NCBI GenBank assembly: GCA_033557465.1 | Contig: CM066033.1 | Location: 1,307,177,519 to 1,307,241,518 of the forward strand | From: Ichthyophis bannanicus | Lineage: Eukaryota > Chordata > Amphibia > Gymnophiona > Ichthyophiidae | Length of the DNA: 64,000 nucleotides | Reading direction: 5' to 3' | Shown here: positions 20,148 to 30,556 of the stretch, piece by piece | How positions within the stretch are numbered: the first letter of the stretch is position 1 | Layout of the letters: each line of letters starts with the position of its first letter | Translations under genes and position numbers: made by a program | The notes under the pieces: generated by a model | Seen by the model: the letters and a program-made list of their open reading frames with translations, nothing else | What the model was told of the DNA's origin: nothing | Database searches by the model: none

Positions 20148-21493
20148 TTAAGTGCTATCTCGTCGGTGTTGACTCATGGCGACCTCATGGATAGCTGTCC
20201 TAAATTGTGTTCGGTCTTCAGTCAGGCAGCTCATTGTTGACAGAGTAGCATCTATAGCTGCTGTTATTGTCTTGATCCATCTCATTGCTGGCCTTCCTCT
20301 TTTGCTCTGACCTTCAACCTTGCCAAGTATGATATCTTTCTCTAATGATCTCTCTCTCTCTAATGATCTCTCTCTTTGCATGATGCGTCCAAAGTATGAA
20401 AGTCGAAGTCTTGCCATCTGAGCTTCTAAAAAAAGCTTTGGTTTGATTTCTTCTAGTGCTGTTGGCTTGTTCTTTGACAGTCCATAGTATACACAGTATT
20501 CTTCGCCAGCACCATAATTCAAAAGCATTGATTTTCTTCCTATCTTTTTCACTGTCCAACTTTCGCATCTATAAGTTGTTATTAAAAATACCATGGCTTG
20601 GACAAGTCAAATTTTTCTATGGAGAGAGACATCTCTGCTCTTGAGAATCTTGTCTAGGTCTTCCATAGCCATTCTGCCAAGAACAATGCGTCGTCGGATT
20701 TCTTGGACTGCTTGTCATTTCTTTATTGATTATTGATCCAAGCAGGTTAAAGTTGTCAACTATTTCAATTTTTCATCAAGGATGAACTTATTGATTTTGC
20801 CAGTTGTCAGGATTTTTGTCTTCTTTACATTCAGGTGCAGGCCCATTTTAAGACTATATTCCTTGATCTTGAGAAGCAAATGTTTCAGATCGTCTTCACT
20901 TTCAACCAGTATTGTGGTATCATCAGCATAGCGAAGATTATTGATGAGTCTTCCACCAATCTTCACACATCTGTTGTCTTCATACAGTCTTTCTGATTTG
21001 TTCTGCATATAAATTAAAGAGGTAGGGGGAAAGTATGCAGCCTTGTCGTACATCTTTGCTGATTTTAAACCATTCTGTTTCTCCTTGTTCTGTTCAAAAT
21101 GTTGCTTCTTGATCAATGCAAAGGTGTATTAGGTGTTCAGGTAACCATGCTTCTTAATGTGGCCCAGAATTTCCCATGGTTTACAGAGTAAAAAGCTTGC
21201 TGTAGTCAATAGAGCACATATGGATATCTTCTTGGTATTCTTTTGTCTTTTCAAAGATCCATCTCACAACTGTGATGATGTCTCTCGTTCCTCACCCTTT
21301 CCTGAACCCTGGTTGCACTTCAAGCAATTCTCACTCCAGGTATGGCTGTAGTCTCTGCTGGATGATCTTGAGTAAAATCTTGCTGGTTTGTGGCATCAGA
21401 ACAATTGTGCAATAATTGCCACAGTCAGTCAGATCATCTTTCTTCAGTATTGGTACAAACACAGTTCTTTTTCAGTCCGTTGGCCATGATGTA
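20148..21493 (-). pseudogene. RTE reverse transcriptase and C-terminus
   Basis: The minus frame near 21490-21420 gives 'WPTDWKRTVFVP'-like residues directly after the CR1 insertion. 20760-21116 holds 'GGRLINNLRYADDTTILVES' with the intact catalytic YADD, then 'GLHLNVKKTKI'. 20314-20568 and 20148-20594 hold the C-terminal region ('KINAFELWCWRRIL' and 'KRGRPAMRWIKTI'). Frame changes near 21120 and 20500 and several stops make it non-functional. The enzyme would have performed target-primed reverse transcription of RTE RNA and of SINEs sharing its 3' end, such as the one at 23675-23883. Confidence 0.8.
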
Positions 21494-22785
21494 AAGCAAT
21501 TTTGTTTTATCCTCATCAGCTTCTACATATTCCTCCCCAGAAGCAGGTCTTGTCAGACAAATCGGATTGATTTCTTTGACTGGGTGACCAGGGAGTTGGA
21601 CCGAAGGAGAACTCTAGATGTGGTGTATTTAGATTTCAGTAAAGCCTTTGACACCGTTCCTCACAGGCGACTTATAAACAAACTGAGCACCCTAGGGATG
21701 GACCCTAAAGTTACTGCTTGAGTTAGAAATTGGTTGAGTGGGAGGCGACAAAGGGTACAGGCAAATAGAGCTCACTCTGAGGAGAAGGAGGTTACCAGTG
21801 GTGTGCCCCAGGGATCTGTTCTTGGTCCGATTCTTAACATCTTCGTTAGTGATATAGCAGAAGGGCTGTCAGGTAAGGTTTGCTTCTTTGTGGATGATAC
21901 CAAAATCTGCAATAGACTAGACACCCAGGAATGTATAGATAACATGAGGAGAGATCTAGCTAAGCTTGAAGAATAGCCTGGAATTTGGAAGCTGAGATTT
22001 AATGTTAAAAAATGCAAGGTCATGCATTTGGGCTGCAGCAATCCAAGGGAGCAATATGGTATAGGGGTGAAGTACTTTTGTCCACTAAAGAAGAGCGGGA
22101 CCTAGGCGTAATTGTGTCTGATGATGTTAAAGTAGCTAAACAGGTAGAAAAGGCGACAGCAAAAGCTAGAAGGATGCTTGGGTGCATAGGGAGAGGAATG
22201 GCCAGCAGAAGAAAGGAGGTGATAGTGCCTCTGTATAAGTCTTTGGTGCGACCTCATTTGGAGTATTGTCTACAATTCTGGAGACCGAACCTTCAAAAGG
22301 AATATAAACAGGCTGGAGTCCATACAGAGGGTGGCTACTAAAATGGTTAGTGGTCTTCATTATAAAGCATACTAGGACAGTCTGAAGGATCTTAATATGT
22401 ACACCTTAGAGGAATGGTGGGATAAAGGCGATATGATTGAGACATTTAAATATCTCCATGGCATAAATGCACAGGAGGAGAGCCTCTTTCGATTGAAAGC
22501 AAGCTCTGCTACGAGGGGACATGGAATGAGGGTGAAAGGGGATAGATTCAGGAGTGATATGCAGAAATATTTCTTTATGGAAAGAGTGGTGGATCTGTGG
22601 AATAGTCTTCCAGTGGAGGAGGTAGAGATGAGGACAGTATCTGAATTCAAAGAAGCATGGGACAAACACAGAGGATCTCTAAAGGAAAAAAGGGGAATGT
22701 TTTAGTGGTTGATATGGAAGGTCAGACTAGATAGGCCATGTGGTCTTTTTCTGTTGTCATGTTTCTATGTTTCAAATTTCCTAGC
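21494..22785 (+). mobile_element. CR1-C LINE insertion with inverted 5' end
   Basis: The direct part, 21539-22785, covers the polymerase to the 3' end of CR1-C. The 45 bases before it, 21494-21538, match the reverse complement of 42799-42843, which lies upstream in the same family. The RTE reading frame resumes on both sides. A short inverted 5' piece joined to a direct 3' piece with the intervening part lost is the pattern produced by twin priming. Confidence 0.75.
21539..22705 (+). pseudogene. CR1-C ORF2, C-terminal part of polymerase
   Basis: Frames 21416-21721, 21734-21976, 22012-22341 and 22397-22705 together give the CR1 polymerase from 'RSCQTNRIDFFDW' through 'VVYLDFSKAFDTVPHRRL', 'SGVPQGSVLGPI' and a 'FVDDTKICNRL' box (FADD expected; the Ala is Val here) to the C-terminus 'WNSLPVEEVE'. 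A TGA at 21719 and frame changes at about 21975 and 22340 break it. The endonuclease is absent by 5' truncation. The closest relative in the window is 43260-44390. Confidence 0.8.
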
Positions 22786-23674
22786 AGTATGACAAGAGCC
22801 GCATCTGATTGCTGTAATACTTCAATGGGAATGCTATCAATACTTGGTGCTTTGTTCTTTGACAAGGCTTTCAATGCTGCTTTGACTTCTACTTTCATCA
22901 CCAATGGTTCCTGTTCATAAGATACAGGTTGAAACAGCTGTTGGTCTACTTCATCTTTATGGTATAATGATTCTGAATATTCTTTCCACCTTTTCTTGAT
23001 CTTCTCAGCATCATTCAACATGGATCCTTAAGCATCTTGTAGCATTCCAATTTAAGGCTGGAATTTTCTCTCTAAACTCTTGCAGCTTTAGGAAAGCCAA
23101 TCTTGTTCTTCCTCTAATAGTTTCTGATTCTATTTCCTTGCATGCATCATTGTAGTACTTCTCCTTGTCTTATTTTTCTGAATGTTGGAAATCACTGTTG
23201 AGTTCTGTGACTATCTCTCTTTCTCCTTTGGCTTTAGCTTCTTTGCATTTCTGAGCAATTTTCAGAGTTTCTTTGGTCATCCATATTGGCCATTTTTGCT
23301 TTTTCCCTTTTTGTAGTCTTCTCACTTTCTTCTAGCACAATTTTCTTGATGTCATCCCATAACTCTTCTGGTCCAGTGGTATATTCTCAAGGTCACATTT
23401 TGCTACATTCATGAGTGGCTTGCTCCTTCTCAGATTTAGCTTGCATACTAGTAGTTGGTGATCTGTACCACAGTCAGCTCCAGGTTTTGTCTTTGTTGAT
23501 ATTATTGAGCTTTCCAATGTTTACTTTTACAGATGTAGTCAATTTCATTTTTGTACAATCCATTGGGTGAAGTCCATGTGTACAGTCACCGCTTGTGTTG
23601 CTGGAAGAAGGTGTTTGAGATGAATAGATTGTTGGCCTTGCAGAATTCTATCAGTCTTTTTCCAGCATCATTTC
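22786..23674 (-). pseudogene. RTE linker and start of reverse transcriptase
   Basis: 22722-23021 on the minus strand includes 'NDAEKIKKRWKEYSESLYHK' and 'EVKAALKALSKNKAPSIDSI', the start of the RTE polymerase; residues after 'LLGNL' in that frame belong to the CR1. 23332-23517 includes 'TKPGADCGTDHQLLVCKLNL', the end of the endonuclease domain with the catalytic Asp-His pair (family: 'GADxxSDHxLL'). Frame changes near 23040 and 23330 disrupt the gene. Confidence 0.75.
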
Positions 23675-23883
23675 AATTTTTTTTTTTAGTACCATCAAGT
23701 CAGTTTTGACTCATAGCAACCCAGCTACCTCTGGGTTTTCTTGGCAATGTATCACCAGAAATAGATTGCCAGCCTCTTCTTCCAAGGGTAAAGTGACTTG
23801 CCCAAGGTCACAAGGAGTGCCAGTGGGAATTGAACCCTTGATCTTCTGGGTACTAGGCAGTTGCTCTAACCACTAGGCTACTC
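23675..23883 (-). mobile_element. tRNA-derived SINE with RTE-type tail
   Basis: On the minus strand the element starts at 23883 with a tRNA-like head: box A 'tagcctagtgg' and box B 'ggttcaattcc'. A body with 'ccttgggcaagtcac' resembles the core of CORE/MIR-type SINEs, then 'gctatgagtcaaaactgac', similar to the RTE 3' end, and an A-run. The 9-base target duplication catcatttc is present at 23666-23674 and 23884-23892. It is transcribed by RNA polymerase III and mobilised by an RTE enzyme, by family knowledge. It sits within RTE endonuclease sequence. Confidence 0.9.
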
Positions 23884-23892
23884 CATCATTTC

Positions 23893-24370
23893 TATCATCT
23901 CTATGGCCAAGTCCATATTTTCCAACCACTTTGCCGCCTTCCTTTTTGCCAACTTTTGCGTTCCAGTCACCCATGAATATCAGGATATCCTGTTTGCATG
24001 TTCTGTCAATTTTATCTTGTACTTCTTCAGAGAACTCATCTACCTCTTCCTCTTCTACAGCTGTTGGGGCATATACCTGAATAATAGCTATGCTGATGGG
24101 CATTCCTCATAGACAAATAGAAATTAAGCGTTCACTGATTGCATTGTATTTCATTACATTTCTTGCAAGTTTCTCATTAATTATAAATGCAACACCATTT
24201 CTTCTTTGTCATTCATTTCCAGCATAGCATACCATGTGATCATCAGATACAAAGTGCCCGATGCCAGTCCATTTCAGTTTGCTGGCACCCAACAGATTTA
24301 GTTGTACATGTTCCATTTTATTCTTGACCACCTCCAACTTCTCTTGGTTCATGCTTCATACATTCCATGT
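23893..24370 (-). pseudogene. RTE endonuclease domain
   Basis: 23873-24103 gives 'IAIIQVYAPTAVEEEEVDEF' and 'LIFMGDWNAKVGKKEG', where Asp and Asn of GDWN are catalytic, and the first residues of the SINE-separated continuation 'GLGHRDDRN'. Further upstream (24370-24210) the frame reads 'SMNQEKLEVVKNKMEHVQL'-like residues and a 'KWTGIGHFVSDDHMVCYAG'-like segment, the start of the domain, with frame changes. The domain nicks target DNA. Confidence 0.75.
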
Positions 24371-24790
24371 CCCTATATGTAAGTCATCTTTGCAGCTTCT
24401 GACTTTCATTTCATGCACAACTACATCAGCAGCCAGACGTCCTGAGGGCTTTGATTCAACCACATCGCAAATGCTGGCTTTACTCTAAAAAGTCTTCAGC
24501 TCATCCCCTGTAGCTAGTTGAGTGTTTTCCGACCTGGGAATCTCATCTTCCATCACGTAGTGCAATTTGTTTTGTTGTGAATACTCATTGGGTTTTCTTG
24601 GCAAGATACAGAAGTAGATTGCCAGGCCTAGTATTGTTGCCATTGTCATAGGAATGTGATCCTCTGCTGCCAACACCATCCCATTCTGCTGCTGCCCAGA
24701 TGGGTGCTTTGTCTTAGTCTGGCATCTCAGTTGAAACCTATCCATCATGGGATACCCTGCCAGTAGTTACACTACTGATAGCTTAGCTCT
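24371..24790 (-). mobile_element. RTE 5' region
   Basis: Contains an 87-codon minus-strand open frame (24485-24748) with no recognised domain, and a segment near 24590-24640 that closely resembles the SINE body ('ggcctggcaatctacttc', 'cttgccaagaaaaccca'). Its link to RTE is inferred from position and continuity. The 5' boundary near 24790 is approximate. Confidence 0.5.
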
Positions 24791-25788
24791 CAGCATCACT
24801 GATGCACACAAGCCCTCATAGCATGACAAGCTACAAACCAAGTATATATCATAAAATACCCTTGATGAAGGCAATCAGGGCTAAACCAAGCCATAATTGC
24901 ACCCTGTGAGACTTGCACATTTGGCATGCCCTCCCCCATCACATTTACCCCATGCCCAGCATCACCCCATCTTACCCCACACTGACTGCCCTTGCCCTGC
25001 CACCAACACTTTTTGTGTTCCCTCATCAACAGCAGTGCCAGCAGACATGGAGTGGAACTCAGCTCTAATTTTTTAAAAAATTACGCATGTCTTTCCAATT
25101 CCGCACTTGCATGCAGGTCTGATCCCTCTCTCCTCTGACGTAGGTTCATGTCAGAGGAGGGAGGGACCAGGCCTGCCATTCAAATGATTGGCTAGTCTGG
25201 TCCTCCCTCTTCTGATGCAAACCTACATCAGAGGAGGAAGGGATCAGACTTGTGTGCAAGCGCAGAGTCGGAAAGACCCCCTTTTTTTAAAATGAAAGAT
25301 CAGGTCTGCTCTGCTGCTGCTGCTGGCGCCGAGGGAACACAAAACATGGTGGCAAAAGAGCGAGGGCAGGCAGCATGGGGGGGGGGGGAGCCAAGGCAGG
25401 CAATGTCAAATGTGCCCCTAATCTTTTCCATCCTGTGCAGCTGCACTGCTCGCACAGGGCTAGGTAAGGCGCTGAAGGCAACCACTGAAATATAGCCATG
25501 TGGGGTCTGTTTGGCTAATATTTATTTGTTTTAATAACATTGCATTTGGACTTTTGAATACCATCTTTTCTTTTTTTTCATATATCCATCCCTGATCACA
25601 CCGTGTAGTCTTCTATACTTGATTTCTGGTGGAGCCAATAGGGTTTGAGCCGGAGCTGCAACAGGACTTCCAGGTAGCTTTTGAGAAAGGAGAAAGGATT
25701 TGTAACTATTTGTATTATATTTCTGTCTCTGCTAACATTTATATTTTTTGCTATTACTGTCAATGACCCTCAAGTTCATTTAAGTGGA
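24791..25788. other. Unassigned, with an 80-base imperfect inverted repeat
   Basis: About 25066-25148 and 25205-25292 are imperfect reverse complements; matching blocks include 'ctgatccct', 'cctctgacgtaggtt' against 'aacctacatcagagg', and 'gtctttcc' against 'ggaaagac'. This suggests a foldback or MITE-like element. 25300-25500 has CTG-rich and G-run sequence. The rest (24791-25040, 25500-25788) shows nothing recognisable. Confidence 0.5.
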
Positions 25789-26083
25789 GGAGTGGCCTAG
25801 TGGTTAGGGCAAGGTACTTCAGGCCAGAAGGTTGGGGGTTCAAATCCCACTAGAGGACAGCAACCTTGGGCCAGAAGGACTGGGGTTTCTAGTCCCACAG
25901 GTGCTCCTTGTGGTCTTGGGCAAGCCACTTAACCCTCCATAGCCCATGTTCCCTGTAAAATAGTTATCTCTAAGTTATAATGCCCTGTTCAATGTAATTT
26001 CAGTTTGTTCAATGTAAACTGCACTGATGCAGAATAGCATGGTATATAAGAGAATATATATAAAAAATAAATAAGTAAACCCT
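25789..26083 (+). mobile_element. tRNA-derived SINE with L2-type tail
   Basis: Starts with 'gtggcctagtggttag' (box A) and 'gggttcaaatcccac' (box B), followed by a second box-B-like 'gggtttctagtcccac', the core 'cttgggcaagccactt', a 3' region with 'catggtatataagag' and an AAATAAAT-type tail. The tail resembles L2 3' ends in the window, so L2 is the likely partner. A truncated relative lies at 42043-42226. Confidence 0.8.
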
Positions 26084-27567
26084 TGGATTCAGAACACAAA
26101 TTTTGGCCTGGAGTGAGTGTGCCAAAGATCCCCAGTGTATAATGGCCTCGCTTCAGGTGCCCTAATTGAAATATTGCAAGATCAGTATTTGTGCCCCTGT
26201 CTGTCAAGCAGCAAATCCAGCTGCTGCAAGGGACCTACAGCCTGTCAGAGGTTACAGACTTAAATATTGTCCAGTGCGGCACATATTAACGAGAACTAGC
26301 ACTGCACCTTGGAAAGGATCAGTGCACTGAAAATCATCATTATACAGTATCATTTTGTTAATTTCTGGCAACAGTTACTATTGGAGTAAAGCAAGATGTA
26401 CATCGATGCCCCTGGAGAAACCAGCATAGGAATGATTTTTACTTCAGGCACTTTATCCCTTCACAAAGCAGTACTTCTGCTCCAATAAGTTTTTGATAGG
26501 AAATCTAATAAAACACATGTTTTTACTCTATATATTTTCTTCAGTAATACTTTCTTTCCATAATGAAGCACTTGGTGTTTTTCTTTGAAGGATCATGTCT
26601 GCCTCTGTTAGTACTTTTTTCATAAATTTTCAGGGTTGTTTTTCATAAAGTCACAAACAAAATTACATACCCATTATGAATTATATCTGTGTGACCTCCC
26701 AAAGACTTCACTTTCCACCATATGGTACCAACCTAAGATTTCTCATGGAATCTACAGAGTAATGGAGCATTGAAGGAATTTAATTGTTTTTAGAATTCTG
26801 AACATATTTGTGCTCCAAAATAATCTTTACCGTGCAGTTGAATGTTAAAATCCATTTCTACCAATCAAGAAATCTTGTCTTAATGCTCAAATATATAGAA
26901 CAGGCTACAGATTTTGCAAATAGCAAAACTGAGAGGAGAACTACTTGGCACTAAAATAAACTCATGTGCTTTTCAAATGTGCACGGAGTCCTGAAAGGGT
27001 CAGGAATTGATTTCCTGTCTCTATGTATTCTACTTTCCTTAGCATTCAGCTCCAGAATAAAGATTTAGAGGGTGAAGATCTACCATAAATCTTACCTTGC
27101 ATTGGCTTTTCTCTTTTTTTAACTGTGCATAGTTAATCTTACACACCAAACTGCTGTGTGTAGCTTTTACATTTATCCTGTTAATATCTGTTCATTTTAG
27201 TTTGTAAGGCAGAATATTCTTTTGCACTTTCTAAGTGCAGCTGACCCTTTGTGGGCTAGTAAAGACTCTATAAAACAAAAACATCAGGAGATTGCTTCTT
27301 TGCTGTCTTCTGTGGCAACAATTCTTCACCAAATCCAGGGCTCAAGGATTCAGGGAACGGAAAGACTGAGTTTAATTCTCTGAAGCAAAATGAAGATTTT
27401 ACAGCAGATACATTTTCACTTCTTGCTTTAAAGGCAATACCGGATCCTGTCCCAACGGTCCACAAGATAAAAAGGGTCAATGCAAAAGCTGCACCCAATG
27501 TTGTGCACAACGATTTCAGTAAGATTTAGCACCAGCGATGGGTTTCTAATAGCTTTTATTATTCCTT
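26084..27567. other. Longest stretch without recognised repeats; possible unique sequence
   Basis: About 1.5 kb of ordinary-composition DNA. I recognise no element. It contains the minus-strand open frame 27268-27528 and, further along the minus strand, a donor-like 'gcaaggtaagat' at about 27095. This is the best place in the window for host, non-repeat DNA, but nothing proves it. Confidence 0.4.
27268..27528 (-). CDS. Hypothetical short open frame with a hydrophobic segment
   Basis: Open frame of about 86 codons between a TAA near 27531 and a TAG at 27268. It has no ATG start at its head; reading begins around TTG at 27510. The N-terminal part 'LGAAFALTLFILWTVG' would make one membrane span or signal anchor, followed by a hydrophilic tail. 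No family recognised. It lies in the stretch least covered by repeats, which is the only reason to list it. It could be a terminal exon, a decayed gene or chance. Confidence 0.15.
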
Positions 27568-28179
27568 CATTATTTATTTATTTAAGTCTTTTTTATACTG
27601 CGCTCTTAAGATTCAGTGCGGTTTACAATAAACATTAATTTGTACAATGCAGACAGAACATACATTGGACTTTATAGAGAACAGGTAAGACAACTTGGTT
27701 TAAACGGGGAGAATTAAATAAGTTAAGTAATTAAAACAACGGATATGGTTATGATAACATGACAGACACGAAGGGTGAACTTGGTTATGTAATGTCACCG
27801 GCATGAGCATAGTACTGAAGGAAAAGGTGATACTTTAGGGCCTTCCTAAATTGTGTGAGGTCAGTAACAGACCATATATGGGCAGGAAGGGAATTCCAAA
27901 GTGTGGACGCATAAAACACAAAGGGGCTTGTTTACAAATCAGCGGTAGTGGTTCGCGATCGCGATCGCAGCCGCGGCCCCATTGAAATCAATGGGGCCGC
28001 GGCTCCGATTACGATCGCAAACCGCTACCGCGGCTTTGTAAACAAGCCCCAAAGGCTCGGTTCTTGGTCGCAAGGGAGCATTATATTATAGCAGTGGGGT
28101 CAGTGAGTATGTAAACAGCGACCGATCTTCTGGATCTATTCTGAGGAGTGAGGTAAACAAGATCCATGAGGGAGGCAGA
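27568..28179 (-). pseudogene. L2-clade LINE, 3' fragment
   Basis: The low end has a TTTA-type tail and 'gtgcggtttacaataaac', the L2 3' UTR pattern. Minus-strand translation upstream gives 'LWNSLPAHIWSVTDLTQF' and 'RKALKYH', the conserved polyprotein C-terminus. The sequence is interrupted at 27923-28050 by a palindromic MITE, after which L2 sequence continues to about 28179, where a CR1-B fragment abuts. Confidence 0.75.
27923..28050. mobile_element. Palindromic MITE, 128 bp
   Basis: Almost complete inverted repeat from 'ggggcttgtttacaaa' to 'tttgtaaacaagcccc', with a GC-rich centre ('gccgcggccccattga' and its complement). The flanks share 'aaa', consistent with a 3-base target duplication, and L2 sequence reads on across it. 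Three-base duplications are seen with PIF/Harbinger elements, but the family is not certain. Confidence 0.8.
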
Positions 28180-29292
28180 ACATAGTAACATAGTAAATGA
28201 CAGCAGTATGGTCCATCTAGTCTGCCCAGCAGTAAGGCAGGAGTAGGTGCACCCCTTCCCATGTCTTTTAGAGAGTAGGTGCACCCCTACCCATGTCTTT
28301 GCTTAATGGTGCACCCACCAGGAGCAGGTGCACCCCTGCCCATGCCTTCACCCCTCCCCATATCTTTGTTTCTTTGTTTGTTTAGTGGTGAACCCACCGC
28401 TCCTCCCCCCCATCGCTCCATGTAGGACACCCCTATTTGTTGAGAAATTAGATGGTTCAGTTTATTTTGATTTAATCTTGTTGCTGTAAAGTGATCCACT
28501 GTGTCTGTCCCAGGCCACTTTGAATTCCGTCACTGTGTTTGCCCCCACCACCTCCATCGGGAGGGCATTCCAAGCATCCACCACCCTTTCAGTAAAAAAG
28601 TATTTCCTGACATTGCCTTTCAATTTACCCCCTTGCAGCTTCATGTCATGCCCTCTAGTTTTACAGCTTCCCTGTCTGTGGAAGAGGTTTGTTTGTTCAT
28701 TATTTCTCTTTAAGAATTTAAAGGTCTGAATCATATCTCCCCTATCCCTCCTCTCCTCCAAAGTGTACATATTTAGGTCTTCAAGTCTCTCCTCATAAGG
28801 CTTCTGACGCAGGCTCCAAATCATTTTGGTCGCCTTACTCTGAACAGCTTCCACTCTTTTTACATCCTTTGCAAGATACGGTCTCCAAAACTGAACACAG
28901 TATTCCAAGTGAGGCCTCACCAGAGACTTATACAGTGGCACTAGTACCCCTTTCTTTCTGCTGGTAATTCCTCTTTGAATGCAGCCCAACATCCTCCTGG
29001 CTTTTGCCACTGCCATGTCGCACTGTTTTACCACCTTGAGATCTACAGAAATAATCACATCGAGGTCTTTCTCCTGTTCTGTGCACACCAACCTTTCGTC
29101 CCCTAGCACGTACATTTCCCTTGGATTTCTGCTACCCAAGTGCATGACTCTACACTTCTTCGCATTAAATCTTAATTGCCAAGCATCAGACCATTCCTCC
29201 AGCTTTTGCAGATCCCTTCTCATGTTAAGCACTCCCACGGTGGAGTCCACTCTGTTGCAAATTTTCGTGTCATCTGCAAAAAAACAGACTTT
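28180..29292 (-). pseudogene. CR1-B LINE fragment, polymerase C-terminus and 3' UTR
   Basis: The minus strand from 29292 carries 'KVCFFADDTKICNRVDS' (catalytic Asp pair), 'CVQFWRPYLAKDVKR' and the C-terminus 'VVDAWNALPMEVVGANTV' in one open frame to 28462, then a 3' UTR ending 'catttactatgttact' in reverse at about 28180. The frame is open for about 275 codons of CR1 but lacks everything upstream. The first residues of the open frame beyond 29292 belong to the neighbouring Tx1 leader. Confidence 0.85.
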
Positions 29293-29465
29293 TGAGCACA
29301 TGATGCGGTGAGCTCGGCGGACGGGATTTGCCTGAGCTCCGGTCTCCCCCAGCCCGAATCGGGTCATTAGTGCCGGTTTGAGAGCCGAATTCGAGCAAAA
29401 ATTTAATATACCTTGCGGTGAAAGGCATACGTTGCTGATTCTGATATCGGGAAGGCTCTGCTGCG

Positions 29466-30317
29466 ATGGCGGCGACTGTTAAGGCCGCGAGAAAGGAGAA
29501 AGAACGAGAAGCCCCCACACCTAAAATGGCAGACACTCTTACCATGCCGAAATCGCCGACCTCCCCGGCTTTCCTAGAAGAGGTTTCGGCAGCCGTGGCG
29601 GATGCTCTGGCCAGTCAATTTACTGCCTTGCTTGAAAAGATGGACAATTTGCATTCATCAGTAGGGGCCTTGGGCAGTCACCTTCAAGAGGCTGAAAAGC
29701 GCATTGGGACGACGGAAGATAGTCTGGAATCTTTGACCCAAGAACTGACGACGCTAATGGCCCTACTCCAAACACAGGAAACAAAACTTGATGACTTGGA
29801 AAACCGCTCACGGCGAAACAATTTGCGGCTGATGGGCATTCCAGATTCAATCGCCGATAAGGATTTAAAGCCTTACTTGGAGAATTTGATCCCCCAGCTA
29901 TTTGTGGGCATCAAGGATGGCGGGAAGTTGCATATCGAAAGAGCACACCGCGTGGGGAGCAAGCAGTCTCGAGAACAACGGCCGAGAGTAGTGCTCGCTA
30001 AATTTTTGCATTTCCCTCAAAAAGAGGCGATATTGTGAGCTGCAAGGCAGAGGGGAGAGCTGGTACACGAGAATCTGAAATTGAGAGTGGCCCAAGATTA
30101 CTCGGTGGCCTTGAGTCAGAGGCGCAGAGCCTATGCCCCCCTCTGTCAACAACTAATTGATGCCAAGATTAAGTTCTCGGTGCAATACCCTGCCAGACTG
30201 CATGTTTTTCACGAGGCAACCCACCGGACATTTGATTCAGCGGCCGACGCCAGACCTTACATTGCAACATTGATGGAAGAGGAGCGGGAGTCCCAGTCTC
30301 GTGTGCCGAACGCTTGA
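29466..30317 (+). pseudogene. Tx1/L1 ORF1, 283 codons with one stop
   Basis: ORF1 makes the RNA-binding chaperone of L1-type LINEs. From ATG 29466: an Ala/Lys-rich head, then about residues 40-115 with coiled-coil heptads ('ALLEKMDNLHSSVGALGSHL'), then 'DDLENRSRRNNLRLMGIPDS', the entry to the RRM domain, and 'HIERAHRVGSK'. A TGA at 30036-30038 interrupts the frame, most simply a CGA-to-TGA change at a CpG, as the same frame continues without break to the stop after 30317 with a typical C-terminal domain ('VHENLKLRVAQDYSVALSQR'). Apart from that one stop the gene is complete. Confidence 0.85.
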
Positions 30318-30548
30318 GAGATTTTCCACGCCATTACCCCATTTGGGGGACTGATTGTTCTACAAGAATGTGTTTGACTGGTGGAGGATGTCCAGGACTC
30401 TGATTCTCCCTCCCCTGCTTGTTGAAACTTCCTCCTTGAGGTCTGTGTTTAGTGACCGGGGTGATCTGCCTTACAGGGGGTCTGGGTGAGGGAGGACCGG
30501 GGATTCTAACGGTGGGGAGTGCAGGAGGTAGGCCTAGGTTGGGATATG
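30318..30548 (+). other. Tx1 inter-ORF spacer, left part
   Basis: Non-coding sequence between ORF1 and ORF2, interrupted by the hAT; the right part is 33117-33953. No ribosome-entry or other signal recognised. Confidence 0.5.
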
Positions 30549-30556
30549 GCTTTATT

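Larger units (their letters stand above)
20135..24790 (-). mobile_element. RTE-clade LINE, split by CR1-C and a SINE
   Basis: Minus-strand fragments in order 24790 to 20135 give a 5' region, AP endonuclease, reverse transcriptase and the RTE C-terminus. 21494-22785 is a CR1-C insertion and 23675-23883 a SINE insertion. The family is recognised by 'IQVYAPTA', 'GDWNAKVG', 'NLRYADDTTI' and the C-terminal 'NAFELWCWRRIL'-like block, all typical of RTE elements. The 3' end near 20145 has the 'gttgactcatggcgacc' type tail. The copy carries many frameshifts. Confidence 0.85.

Noticed and set aside
23675..23883. Functional tRNA gene
   Set aside because: Box A and box B are present but the molecule lacks cloverleaf pairing beyond the head and continues into a SINE body, A-run and target duplication.
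27268..27510. Confident call as a Golgi type II membrane protein N-terminus
   Set aside because: The hydrophobic segment is suggestive only. No ATG, no homology recognised, and a stop codon lies a few codons upstream.
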